A stretch of 64,000 bases of DNA, taken from positions 372,001 through 436,000 of the forward strand of contig DALZZF010000001.1 in NCBI GenBank assembly GCA_031987605.1, written 5' to 3'. The stretch comes from JAFAGO01 sp031987605 (GTDB taxonomy: Bacteria; Bacteroidota; Bacteroidia; Flavobacteriales; Weeksellaceae). Each line of letters opens with the position of its first letter. Position 1 is the first letter of the stretch. The translations under genes were made by a program, and so were the position numbers. Below are positions 25,080-34,028 of the stretch, one piece after another. The notes beneath the pieces are model-generated. The model saw only the letters and a list, made by a program, of their open reading frames with translations, was not told the origin of the DNA and did not search any database.

Positions 25080-26135
25080 TTATTTTCTGAAGTTTGAATG
25101 TTGATAATTTTTCACCACGAAACGCAGTCCGGTTTCCAGGATACACCCCATGCTTTCGCATTTTGAAAAAAGAACATTATAGGTGAGTTTTCGTAATGCT
25201 GTACGAAGTTCAATCACATTTTCCGGAGTGGAAATCTGATCTTTTTTCATAATATTCAGCAGGTATTGTAATCGCTGCTGGCTGGCCAAAGCGCGTTTGG
25301 AAATGGCAGAACGGACTTCCTTGCGGTATTGTTCAACAGAATTGGGTTTTAGTTTTTCGTGTACCAGCTGAACCATCCGTTCGTTTTCCTTGAAATATTG
25401 CGGAAGATAAATTTTCAGGTTGCCTTCATAGCTTTGCTGGTCGAAATCTATCGGACGAATACGATAGACCACCTGATCGAAATCGTGCGTGGGAATTACC
25501 ACATAATTGTATGAGCGCATATCGCCCAAAAGCCCGATAAGGCAACGTTCGTTGAATTTTACGAATTCTTTTGCGATCTGCGATTTTTCCAGTTCAGAGC
25601 ATTGTTCCAGATGTTCTTTAATGAAAACATCACCGGGAATTCCCAGAATGTGTTCTTCGATTAAAGTGTCTTCATGAAGCAAAAAATTAATTCGGTTAAA
25701 AGACAAAATATCCTCCAGTTCCAGCCCGTAAATTCGTGAAGCATCTGCTTTTTTGATGTAAAAATTGGTATAATTATCATTCAGAATATTCCGTACACGA
25801 ATTCTAAACGGTTTTGAATTCCCGAAAGTGCAAAAATGCACGGAATCTACCGTAAGAAAGGGAAGTACATCTTCATCACCATCAGAATGGAGCAGGGTGT
25901 ATATTTTATTGAGGTTGGCTTCTATTTCTGCATGCTCAAATTCGGGATAATATACGCTGAGCCAAAGCGTATCGTTTCCCTCTTTATCCTCTACGGAAGT
26001 ATAGCCGGAAAAACGCAGAAGGTCATCATAAAAAAAACGAATTCCGGTTAAACGGTTGTTTTTCTGAAGATATTCCATCAGTTCGTCTGTTACCGGGAAA
26101 ATTGGTTTTCGGAATTCAATTTTTACGTCTTTCAT
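25080..26135 (-). CDS. conserved hypothetical protein
   Basis: 351 residues, no signal peptide and no transmembrane segment, so probably cytoplasmic. I do not recognise the family. It is rich in aromatic and acidic residues. Conserved-looking patches are LTGIRFFYDDLLRFSGY, GLLGDMRSYNYVVIPTHDFDQ and RIRPIDFDQQSYEG, the last faintly reminiscent of the catalytic-loop region of kinase-like folds (an Asp between two beta-strands), but no glycine loop is evident. The C-terminus is helical (about 270-351). Its end overlaps the long open frame of the serine hydrolase gene, and both may be one transcript. Confidence 0.6.
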   Translation of the reverse strand: MKDVKIEFRKPIFPVTDELMEYLQKNNRLTGIRFFYDDLLRFSGYTSVEDKEGNDTLWLSVYYPEFEHAEIEANLNKIYTLLHSDGDEDVLPFLTVDSVHFCTFGNSKPFRIRVRNILNDNYTNFYIKKADASRIYGLELEDILSFNRINFLLHEDTLIEEHILGIPGDVFIKEHLEQCSELEKSQIAKEFVKFNERCLIGLLGDMRSYNYVVIPTHDFDQVVYRIRPIDFDQQSYEGNLKIYLPQYFKENERMVQLVHEKLKPNSVEQYRKEVRSAISKRALASQQRLQYLLNIMKKDQISTPENVIELRTALRKLTYNVLFSKCESMGCILETGLRFVVKNYQHSNFRK

Positions 26136-26225
26136 CGTTTTGTGTGGTTAAAAGGAAATGGATTTTAATGCCAGCATGCTTATTCTGTTAAGATTGGAAC
26201 AGCATTTAAAAGTAGTGATTATTCA

Positions 26226-26259
26226 TAAAAAAATCCCTCAAAATTTGAGAGATTTTTCA
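26226..26259 (-). terminator. terminator of the beta-helix protein gene
   Basis: Minus-strand stem AATCTCTCAAA with TTTGAGGGATT (one G-T pair), followed by a run of seven T. Confidence 0.75.
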
Positions 26260-26287
26260 AAATACAGATTCTTTTTTCAAAAAAATT

Positions 26288-28420
26288 TTAATTCACCGTT
26301 GTAAGATAAGAACTTACTGTAAATGTTGTGGTTGTGCCGCCGCTGTAGGTTCCATCGGTAATATAGCCATGATTGTCTGTTCCTCCGCTTATGGTTCCGT
26401 TTCGGTAAAGCGTGTAAGTTCCGTTTACAAAAGCCGGATCGGTAAATAAAAGTACTACATTATTGCTGTTTCCGCTTCCGTAGAAACTTGGCACTTTGTA
26501 CATCAGGATGGTGTTTCCGGCAGCATTTTTAATATAGATATGTCTTCCCGCCTGTGTAGAAATTTTTACCGATTTTTGTGTCGAAATACTTGTCGGATTA
26601 CTGGTGTTTCCGCCTGTTCCAACAATAATTCCGCCTGTAATTTTGAATGGATTATTATCGCAATCAAAACCTTCTTCCGGATTTCTTGCGCCGTTTGAAA
26701 CAGTAAATCCTCCGTTTATGGTGAGTGTTCCGTTGCTGTCGATTCCGTCGTTTCCTTTCGCGGTACAATAGGTTTCTCCTCCATTGATGATGACTGCTGA
26801 TGTGGCATTAATGGAATCATCCCAAGTGGAAATTTCAGTTTTACCGCCATTGATGGTTAATGTGGCTTTACTTTCCAGACCTTCACCGCCATCGGTAGTT
26901 TGTGTTCCGGTAATATTGAGCGTTCCGCTGTTTACGGTAAGATTTCCTTCTGCTTTGATGATTTTAGGATTGGCATAATCGGCATTCATTCCGGATCCGG
27001 AAACCAAAAATCTTGTTCCTGTGGTTTTTGCGGTTAAATTCAGCAAACTGTTATCTGCACCGGAATTTCCGATAATGACTTCTCCATCCGCAGAAACGGC
27101 TTTTCCTCCGGTTCCGGAACTGGTGAGATTCAATGTCCCGGCAAGAATTTTAGTATGGGTATCGCTTTTTATGCAGGTAGCGGTGTAGGAATCTATAACA
27201 CCGGATTCGTTGGTATAGGTTGCTCCGTTTCCGGCTGTTGAAATCGTGATATTTCCGCCGTTTACAATGACTTCACCATCAGCAGAAATTCCTTTTCCTC
27301 CGGTTGCACCGGAAGTTAATGTTAAATTAAGAGTTCCATTATTAATGGTTACATTGGCATCGGATTTAATTGCAGTAGTATAAGAAGGATCGAATCCGCT
27401 TCCTGAAGTTTCTAAGACTACCGGTCCTGATAGATTTGCGGTTATTGATCCGTTGCTGATATTGATGTTTCCTTTTGCGCTAATGGCTTTTGATTGTGCT
27501 CCGGTTAAAGTGAGATTGATTGTCCCCCCGGAAATATCAATGGTGGAGGTTCCGGTTTTAATGGCTTTTACATCGGCTTCACTCAGATTTGCAGTAATGC
27601 TTCCTCCGGTAATGGTAACAGGCTGATCGCCTGCATCAACTGCATCTCCGGAAGCAATAATGTTCAGCGAACCATTGCTTTGTGCAAAACCTTCGGAATG
27701 AAAACCGTCGGAGGCAGCATTTGTAATGTTGATGCTTCCGTTTTGTACTTCAATATTTTTACTGGAATATAAAGCGTGCTTTTTAATTCCGGCAACATTT
27801 AAAGTTCCTGTGCCATTGAAAACAATTGGTCCTGCAGTTTGTAAAGTCCCATTTTTACTGCTGGAAGAACCGTCCGAAATGGTGTTGGTTGTTCCATTTG
27901 AAATCGTAAATGTATTGGTGAAATTACCGGTTGTTAAAATTGCAGCACCACTGGGATTGGTTAAATTTAAATTGTTGAGCACAAAAGTTGCCGGTGTATC
28001 TGTACTCATTGTAAGACTTCCGTTTGCGCTTGTTCCAAGTAAATTGTATTCAAGATTGCTGATTCCGGAAGTAGCAGTTACATTTACGGCTCCTGCGCTT
28101 GCTGTAATGGAAACGCCCTGTGAAGCATAAGGATTAATAATCGTGGCATCATCCGTTCCGTTATAAATAATGTAAATTTTATCTGCGGTTACAGAATTGT
28201 TGGAAAAAGTAAAACTGTCGATAAACGATTTTTGAATATTGAGCGAAGTCGCATTTCCATCTGTATTGAATTTGGAATAGCTGGAATTAAACGTAATACT
28301 GTCGATTTCGCTGATGCTTTTGGCGTACATTACGTTGTCAGAATTGTTTACCACAAGGGTTTGTGCATTCATCAGAACCGAAACGCTGATTAATGAAATC
28401 AATAAAGCGGTCTTTTTCAT
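26288..28420 (-). CDS. Cthe_2159-like carbohydrate-binding beta-helix protein
   Basis: 710 residues with a signal peptide (about 1-20, VLMNAQ). Most of the protein is a regular parallel beta-helix: repeated units with INGGxxxxS or ISNGSITANLSG turns and GDAVDAGD, SADGEVIVNGG and GNDGIDSNGTLTINGG motifs. These match the polygalacturonate-binding Cthe_2159 family, in which the aspartate clusters bind calcium. There is no C-terminal sorting domain. The short N-terminal block (VVNNSDNVMYAKSISEIDSITF) resembles the N-terminal block of the T9SS protein encoded directly upstream, whose stop overlaps this start by 4 bp. Confidence 0.82.
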   Translation of the reverse strand: MKKTALLISLISVSVLMNAQTLVVNNSDNVMYAKSISEIDSITFNSSYSKFNTDGNATSLNIQKSFIDSFTFSNNSVTADKIYIIYNGTDDATIINPYASQGVSITASAGAVNVTATSGISNLEYNLLGTSANGSLTMSTDTPATFVLNNLNLTNPSGAAILTTGNFTNTFTISNGTTNTISDGSSSSKNGTLQTAGPIVFNGTGTLNVAGIKKHALYSSKNIEVQNGSINITNAASDGFHSEGFAQSNGSLNIIASGDAVDAGDQPVTITGGSITANLSEADVKAIKTGTSTIDISGGTINLTLTGAQSKAISAKGNINISNGSITANLSGPVVLETSGSGFDPSYTTAIKSDANVTINNGTLNLTLTSGATGGKGISADGEVIVNGGNITISTAGNGATYTNESGVIDSYTATCIKSDTHTKILAGTLNLTSSGTGGKAVSADGEVIIGNSGADNSLLNLTAKTTGTRFLVSGSGMNADYANPKIIKAEGNLTVNSGTLNITGTQTTDGGEGLESKATLTINGGKTEISTWDDSINATSAVIINGGETYCTAKGNDGIDSNGTLTINGGFTVSNGARNPEEGFDCDNNPFKITGGIIVGTGGNTSNPTSISTQKSVKISTQAGRHIYIKNAAGNTILMYKVPSFYGSGNSNNVVLLFTDPAFVNGTYTLYRNGTISGGTDNHGYITDGTYSGGTTTTFTVSSYLTTVN

Positions 28421-28908
28421 TTTTTTATCAGTTTAAAGGTTTGATTATTGGCTTTGATAAGGTAAACGCCGGAGTTCAATCTGCTGACATCAATATTCTG
28501 ATCGGAACTGTATTGTCCGTTCAGCAATTGTTTTCCGTCTGTAGCATAAATGCTCACGTTTATTTTTTCACCTTTCAGAGATTTGATACGGATATAATCG
28601 TTGCTCGGATTTGGATAAAGAATGTAATACAAATCTTTTCCCGAAACATTCTGCACGCCAAGTACCGAATTGTCGAACACAATTTTTTGAATAATGTTTA
28701 CGGGAATACTGGTCGCCGTTGTACTGGCGTCGGGTTCAATCATCAGGTTGGCTCCGGAGAAATATAACTTTCCGGAATCCTGCACGGCAAATCCCTGTTC
28801 TGTTCCATCGTAATAGGTGATTTTCAAGCCGGTTTGTGCTAACGAGAGTACCGACAAAAAAAGGAACAAAATCAGAAATTTTCTATTTTCAAAAGAAAAA
28901 TTTTTCAT
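28417..28908 (-). CDS. small T9SS type A sorting domain protein
   Basis: 163 residues. Signal peptide about 1-25 (SLAQ), then a beta-rich block ending in IPVNIIQKIVFD. A T9SS type A sorting domain follows (about 88-163): YYILYPNPSNDYIRI, VSIYATDGKQLLNG, LNSGVYLIKANNQTFKLIKK. It is therefore exported by the Sec system and then sent across the outer membrane by type IX secretion. The passenger part is tiny. Its stop codon overlaps the start of the beta-helix gene by 4 bp, so the two are translationally coupled and may act together on the cell surface (inference). Confidence 0.87.
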   Translation of the reverse strand: MKNFSFENRKFLILFLFLSVLSLAQTGLKITYYDGTEQGFAVQDSGKLYFSGANLMIEPDASTTATSIPVNIIQKIVFDNSVLGVQNVSGKDLYYILYPNPSNDYIRIKSLKGEKINVSIYATDGKQLLNGQYSSDQNIDVSRLNSGVYLIKANNQTFKLIKK

Positions 28909-29124
28909 ATAAAATAAAGTTTTAACTACTAAACTATAAAAAACAAAGCATTTGAAAAAAATATCTCGACGTTTACATGGATTTTATCGACGTATGGTTT
29001 TTGTATGAAATTACAGTTCAGAAAGAAAACTTAGGGAAAGACTGAAAAAAAATCATTTTACAAGAATCACAGTAGATCTTCATGCTAATTTCAATATTGG
29101 TTTAATGTCCAAAAAACCACCACT

Positions 29125-29223
29125 CTTGTCATGCTGAAAAGCATCTCTACAAAGAAAACTTGGACTGAAAGAGATTGCTTCGTCGCTTCGTTGCACTACA
29201 TTCCTCGCAATGACAAACGTTGT
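29125..29223. repeat. dispersed intergenic palindromic repeat (family P), long copy
   Basis: Bounded by GTCATGCT and the inverted GCAATGAC. The right half on the minus strand reads as the GTCATTGCGAGGAATGTAGT type of repeat with GCAACGAAGCGACGAAGC following, which I recall as widespread in many bacterial genomes. A shorter, decayed copy is at 18294-18358. Confidence 0.7.
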
Positions 29224-29346
29224 AATTAAAGGTTTCTGTATATTTATTAGTTCGGGAAAAACCATGTGATTTCTATTGATTTTTAGAGGATACTGAGATT
29301 TAGCATATTAACATTTAATCTTTTTGTGACTTCGATGAGGTCATAT

Positions 29347-29440
29347 TTTTATAGAAATTCCTAATGTTCAAATGGGATTCGACCCCGAAGGGGTCGAACA
29401 ATTCAACAATAATTTTATTCTTCTATAAAAATTTGAATCC
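29347..29440. repeat. dispersed intergenic repeat (family R) with perfect hairpin
   Basis: Contains TTCGACCCC-GAA-GGGGTCGAA (about 29379-29399), then an AATTCAACAAT block and TTCTATAAAA. A second small hairpin GAATCC-TTC-GGATTC follows. The degenerate relative is at 948-1032. Confidence 0.65.
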
Positions 29441-29536
29441 TTCGGATTCTTATCATCACGATTAACCAATATTTTTGTATGGTTCTCAAATTTTGCTACT
29501 GATTGGAAACTTTATGAAGATAATTTGCAATTTTTA

Positions 29537-29577
29537 TAAAAAGATAGCGCACCTTCGGCGCGCCCTTATCTTTTTTT
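29537..29577 (-). terminator. icmF terminator
   Basis: Imperfect hairpin AAAAAGATA..GCGC pairing with GCGC..TATCTTTTT about 50 bp after the icmF stop on the minus strand. Confidence 0.65.
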
Positions 29578-29624
29578 AAACTTTCTATATAGATTACATT
29601 AGAAGGAATACTTTTTTATCACAA

Positions 29625-32600
29625 TTACATATTCCGCCTGTATTTTCCGCCCACTTCAAAAAGTGCATTGGTAATTTGTCCGAGTGAACAGTATTTTACG
29701 GCTTCCATTAAAACTTCAAATAGATTTTCCTGATTGATGGCAGAAAGTTGGAGTTTTTGAAGCCATTCTTCGGATTTTCCTTCGTTGGCTTTCTGGAAGT
29801 TTTCAAGATTTTTGATTTGCTGCTGTTTTTCTTCTTCGGTGGAACGAATGACTTCTCCCGGTAAAACAGTTGGTGAACCATCTTTTCCGAGAAATGTATT
29901 TACGCCGATAATCGGGTATTCTCCCGTATGTTTCAGCCATTCGTAATGCATGGATTCTTCCTGAATTTTGGAGCGTTGATACATGGTTTCCATGGCACCG
30001 AGAACGCCGCCTCTTTCGGTAATTCTGTCGAATTCTGCATACACTGCTTCTTCCACCAGATCTGTTAATTCTTCAATGATAAACGAACCTTGCAGTGGAT
30101 TTTCATTTTTAGCCAAGCCTAATTCTTTATTGATAATCAGCTGAATGGCCATTGCTCTTCGCACTGATTCTTCGGTTGGTGTTGTAATCGCTTCATCATA
30201 AGCATTGGTGTGAAGGGAATTACAGTTATCGTAAATCGCATACAAGGCTTGAAGTGTGGTTCTGATGTCGTTGAAATCAATTTCCTGTGCGTGAAGCGAT
30301 CTTCCCGAAGTCTGAATGTGATATTTCAGCATCTGGCTTCTTTCATTTCCACCGTATTTGAATTTCATGGCTTTTGCCCAGATTCTTCTGGCAACGCGCC
30401 CGATTACGGCATATTCCGGATCGATTCCGTTGGAGAAAAAGAAGGATAAATTCGGTGCAAAATCATTGATGTCCATTCCTCTCGACAGATAATATTCCAC
30501 ATAAGTGAAACCGTTTGCCAAGGTAAATGCCAGTTGGGAAATAGGATTAGCCCCGGCTTCCGCAATGTGATATCCGGAAATGGAAACGGAGTAGAAGTTC
30601 CGTACTTTATGTTCAATAAAATACTGCTGAACATCCCCCATTAATCTCAATGCAAAATCGGTGGAAAAAATACATGTATTTTGCGCCTGATCTTCTTTTA
30701 AAATATCCGCTTGAACAGTTCCGCGAACTGTCGCAATAGTTTCGGCTTTTATTTTATTATAAGTGTCTGCGTCCAGAACTTCATTACCGGAAATACCGAG
30801 AAGCATTAATCCCAAACCATTATTGGATGGCGGAAGTTCGCCGTTGTAATGTGGTCTTTGCAAACCTTTATCATCAAATTTCCGTTTCAAAACATCTTCT
30901 ACCTTATTTTCCAGACCGTTTTCTTTGATGTATTTTTCCACATTCTGATCGGTGGCGGCGTTCATAAAGAAAGCGAGAATCATCGGAGCAGGACCATTAA
31001 TCGTCATGGAAACGGAAGTCAGCGCATTTACCAGATCAAACCCGGAATAGAGTTTTTTTGCATCGTCAACGGTGGCAATGGAAACTCCGGCATTTCCGAT
31101 TTTCCCGTAAATATCGGGTGGAAAAGCAGGATCCTGACCGTAAAGTGTAACGGAATCAAACGCGGTTGACAAACGTTTTGCCGGCATTTCCGCAGAAACA
31201 TAATGGAATCTTCGGTTGGTTCTTTCCGGTCCGCCTTCTCCGGCAAACATTCTGGTCGGATCTTCCCCGGTTCTTTTGAACGGATAAATTCCCGCTGTGT
31301 ACGGAAACTGTCCCGGAACATTTTCCTGACCTTTCCACCGGATCAAATCGCCCCAATCCTGAAATTTCGGCAAAGCGATTTTCGGAATTTTTAAATGAGA
31401 TAAACTTTCGTATTTGGTTTCTACCTTAATTTCTTTTCCGCGAACGAGATAGGTGAAAGTATCTTCCTTCATTTCTTCTTTAAAATGTTTCCAGCCCTGA
31501 AGAAATAAGATGTTTTCATCTGAAAGTTCTTTTTTTGCTTTCAGATATACCTTTTCTAATGTATTGGTGGTATGTTCATCATTTGAAATCAAGGCTTTAG
31601 AACCTTCCAGAACATACATTTTTTTGGCAGTGATGGCTTGTTCTTCTACCGTTTTATCGTAATGATGATTGTTTTCAACGATTTCGGAAAGATAGCGGAC
31701 TCTTTTTGGCGGAATAATGGTGGAATCCTCAGAAACGTTGTGTTCTTCATATTCGCTTAAATGAATATCCGGAAACTTATGGTTCACTTTTTCTATTAAA
31801 GTGTTGTATAGTTCCGTGGTTCCCCAATCGTTGAACTGGCTGGCTTTTGTGGAAAATACCGGCATTTTATCCAAAGATTCTTCAAACAGAAGATGGTTGC
31901 GCTGATATTGTTTTCTTACTGCCTGAAGCGCATCCAAAGCACCACGTTTGTCGGATTTGTTTAAAGCGATGAGGTCGGCATAATCCAGCATATCGATTTT
32001 TTCCAACTGTGTGGAAGCCCCATATTCCGGAGTCATAACGTACATTGAAATATCGGCAATTTCTGAAATTTCCGAACCGCTTTGCCCAATTCCGGAAGTT
32101 TCCAGAATAATGATGTCGGGATGTGCCAGTTTCAAAACATTCAATGCGGAATGAATATAGGGCGAAACGGAAACATTGTTTTCGCGGGTTGCCATGGAAC
32201 GCATATACACACGTTTGTCGTTGATGGAATTCATACGGATTCTGTCGCCCAAAAGTGCACCTCCGGTTTTCTTTTTGGAAGGATCTACAGAAATAATCGC
32301 AATGTTTTTATGAGGATTGGATCTTAAAAAACGCCGCACCAGTTCGTCGGTTAAAGAGGATTTTCCTGCTCCACCGGTTCCCGTAATTCCGATAATCGGG
32401 ATGGTTGAGTTTTGGGATTTTTGATCGATGGCTTTTACTAATTCGGGTTTTTCATCGGAGAAGTTTTCTATAGCAGAAATAACTTCGGCAATGGTTTTCG
32501 GATCTTGAAAAGAGATTTTATCCAAATCTTCAATATCAATATTTTTCCCGGTAGCAAAATCTGAGTTTTTTACCAGATCATCAATCATGCCCTGAAGTCC

Positions 32601-33011
32601 CATTTCCCGACCGTCGTCCGGAGAATAAATCCGGTTGATGCCATACTCCATTAAATCTTTTATTTCTTCCGGAAGAATGACACCGCCGCCGCCGCCAAAA
32701 ATTTGAATTTCCGGCTTGCCTTTTTCGCGGAGCAAATCATAAACGTATTTGAAATATTCGTTGTGACCGCCCTGATACGAGGTCAGCGCAATTGCATTTG
32801 CATCTTCCTGAACAGCGGTATTCACCACTTCTTCCGCAGATTTGTCGTGACCGAGATGAATGACTTCACAACCTGTTCCCTGGATCATTCGCCGCATGAT
32901 ATTGATGGAAGCATCATGCCCGTCAAACAATGATGCCGCGGTTACAATGCGGACTTTATTGGTGGGAGTATACTTTAGATTTTCGTTTTTTTTAGGACTT
33001 GCTTCAACCAT
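29625..33011 (-). CDS. icmF: fused acyl-CoA mutase of IcmF type (B12-binding, G-protein chaperone and mutase domains)
   Basis: 1128 residues in the IcmF order. The N-terminal B12-binding domain (about 20-150) has FDGHDASIN with the cobalt-ligand H32 and the GGGGG turn near 106-110. A MeaB/MeaI-like GTPase domain (about 205-415) has P-loop GITGTGGAGKSS, an SVDPS(KKK)TGGALLGDR switch and NKSD. The acyl-CoA mutase domain fills 540-1128. IcmF rearranges isobutyryl-CoA and n-butyryl-CoA with adenosylcobalamin; its GTPase part guards cofactor loading. By eye the position of methylmalonyl-CoA mutase Tyr89 is F589 (RMFAGEGG) as in isobutyryl mutases, while His244 is kept (SGYH, H815). Annotators often call it methylmalonyl-CoA mutase. 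Monocistronic. Confidence 0.92.
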   Translation of the reverse strand: MVEASPKKNENLKYTPTNKVRIVTAASLFDGHDASINIMRRMIQGTGCEVIHLGHDKSAEEVVNTAVQEDANAIALTSYQGGHNEYFKYVYDLLREKGKPEIQIFGGGGGVILPEEIKDLMEYGINRIYSPDDGREMGLQGMIDDLVKNSDFATGKNIDIEDLDKISFQDPKTIAEVISAIENFSDEKPELVKAIDQKSQNSTIPIIGITGTGGAGKSSLTDELVRRFLRSNPHKNIAIISVDPSKKKTGGALLGDRIRMNSINDKRVYMRSMATRENNVSVSPYIHSALNVLKLAHPDIIILETSGIGQSGSEISEIADISMYVMTPEYGASTQLEKIDMLDYADLIALNKSDKRGALDALQAVRKQYQRNHLLFEESLDKMPVFSTKASQFNDWGTTELYNTLIEKVNHKFPDIHLSEYEEHNVSEDSTIIPPKRVRYLSEIVENNHHYDKTVEEQAITAKKMYVLEGSKALISNDEHTTNTLEKVYLKAKKELSDENILFLQGWKHFKEEMKEDTFTYLVRGKEIKVETKYESLSHLKIPKIALPKFQDWGDLIRWKGQENVPGQFPYTAGIYPFKRTGEDPTRMFAGEGGPERTNRRFHYVSAEMPAKRLSTAFDSVTLYGQDPAFPPDIYGKIGNAGVSIATVDDAKKLYSGFDLVNALTSVSMTINGPAPMILAFFMNAATDQNVEKYIKENGLENKVEDVLKRKFDDKGLQRPHYNGELPPSNNGLGLMLLGISGNEVLDADTYNKIKAETIATVRGTVQADILKEDQAQNTCIFSTDFALRLMGDVQQYFIEHKVRNFYSVSISGYHIAEAGANPISQLAFTLANGFTYVEYYLSRGMDINDFAPNLSFFFSNGIDPEYAVIGRVARRIWAKAMKFKYGGNERSQMLKYHIQTSGRSLHAQEIDFNDIRTTLQALYAIYDNCNSLHTNAYDEAITTPTEESVRRAMAIQLIINKELGLAKNENPLQGSFIIEELTDLVEEAVYAEFDRITERGGVLGAMETMYQRSKIQEESMHYEWLKHTGEYPIIGVNTFLGKDGSPTVLPGEVIRSTEEEKQQQIKNLENFQKANEGKSEEWLQKLQLSAINQENLFEVLMEAVKYCSLGQITNALFEVGGKYRRNM

Positions 33012-33458
33012 TGGGATGTAAGTTTTTCTGTATTAAAAAATAATAATGGTTTTCAATGTATTATTTCAAAGTTTTTAAAAGAGAATTTTGTGTTCTAAAA
33101 ATACTAAATAAATTTTGATCTGTATTTTGATTTTATATTTTTATAATTTAGTTGATATTATAGCTTGTATGCATTTGTATTTCAGTGTTTTAATGCATTT
33201 GTTTTTTTATGATTTACAAATTATTCCGTAATGTGAGAATGATTTATTTGAAGTCATTCTCTAACTCCATAGTCAATTTTGTATTCTATATTGTTATTCG
33301 ATATGATAAAAAATTTGTTCATATCATACTTTGAGCATCATTTTTCAAGATTTCAGGTATGCTGAAATTTTTAACAGTTTCTAAACTTTCTTATCTTGCG
33401 TGAGATTTCAGAAGGGAAGAGCTTTCAAGAAATAAAAGAGAATTAAGCGGAAAATAAA
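33012..33458. other. 447-bp intergenic region, nothing recognised
   Basis: AT-rich DNA between icmF and a small membrane protein gene. I looked for a cobalamin riboswitch upstream of icmF and saw no B12-box-like sequence. One weak hairpin GATATGA-loop-TCATATC lies near 33300-33328. Confidence 0.5.
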
Positions 33459-33791
33459 ATGAAAAAAGCAATACTATTTTTATTAGGAGGAACGGTGGTA
33501 AGTTTTCTTGCCCAATATTTTTTTCTAAGAAGTTCGGGTTGGGAATTGGATTTATATTATGGATTTGCTTTCGGTTTGGGTTGGGCACTTGCTTATTTTG
33601 TGGACCGTCCGGAATGGTCGCTGGTAAAAAAAATGGGATTGTCTTTCGTGGGCGTTATTCTGCTTGTAGTGGTGGGAAGTTTGATTTTCAGTTTGGAATT
33701 TGCCATTCCTTCCATCATTAAATTTTCTACGGTTTTTGTGGCGTACTATCTGATTGCGAGTTTTAGACCGAGCAAATCATTAAGACAATAA
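33459..33791 (+). CDS. small hypothetical membrane protein
   Basis: 110 residues with three to four hydrophobic segments (about 4-22, 30-47, 56-78 and 80-100) and a basic C-terminal tail. The pattern GFAFGLGWALAYFVDRPEW between the second and third helices is its most distinctive part. I do not recognise a family. It is alone between long noncoding stretches; a weak hairpin without a T run follows at 33796-33819. Confidence 0.6.
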   Translation: MKKAILFLLGGTVVSFLAQYFFLRSSGWELDLYYGFAFGLGWALAYFVDRPEWSLVKKMGLSFVGVILLVVVGSLIFSLEFAIPSIIKFSTVFVAYYLIASFRPSKSLRQ

Positions 33792-33951
33792 AAAAGGATT
33801 AAGAAATAATCCTTAATCCAAATACATTTGTCATCATTTGTGGTTTGACCAACTGGTGTATACAATGTTTGTGCCAAAATTATCTTTTTGAGAAAAAGAG
33901 AAATTTTTAATGAATAAACTTTATCGTTTTCCGGTTTAACTGAAATAATAC

Positions 33952-33982
33952 TTTATTAATCCAAAAATATTTTCTACCTTTG
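33952..33982 (+). promoter_or_regulatory. promoter of the rplM-rpsI operon
   Basis: -7 box TACCTTTG (33975-33982) with a TTTA at about the right distance for the -33 element. It leaves a leader of roughly 40 nt before the GTG start. Confidence 0.65.
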
Positions 33983-34028
33983 CACACCCTTATTGGGAAA
34001 ATTATGTTTAATCGTTAAACTTATCAGT

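Larger units (their letters stand above)
28909..29624. other. 716-bp intergenic region rich in repeats
   Basis: No gene found. It contains two dispersed repeats (29125-29223 and 29347-29440) and the icmF terminator (29537-29577). The remaining DNA is AT-rich without features I can name. Confidence 0.7.

Noticed and set aside
23878..25161. ATG at 25161 as start of the serine hydrolase
   Set aside because: It would overlap the upstream gene by 82 bp and place the lipoprotein signal 45 residues inside the protein; a TTG at 25038 fits better.
29101..29460. cluster of short palindromes considered as a CRISPR array
   Set aside because: The hairpins differ in sequence and there are no regularly spaced identical repeats or cas genes.
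33012..33458. possible cobalamin riboswitch upstream of icmF
   Set aside because: No B12-box-like motif or multi-stem arrangement could be seen on the minus strand.
33796..33819. hairpin after the 110-residue membrane protein gene as terminator
   Set aside because: The stem GGATTAAG/CTTAATCC is AT-rich and lacks a following T run on either strand, so I do not call it.
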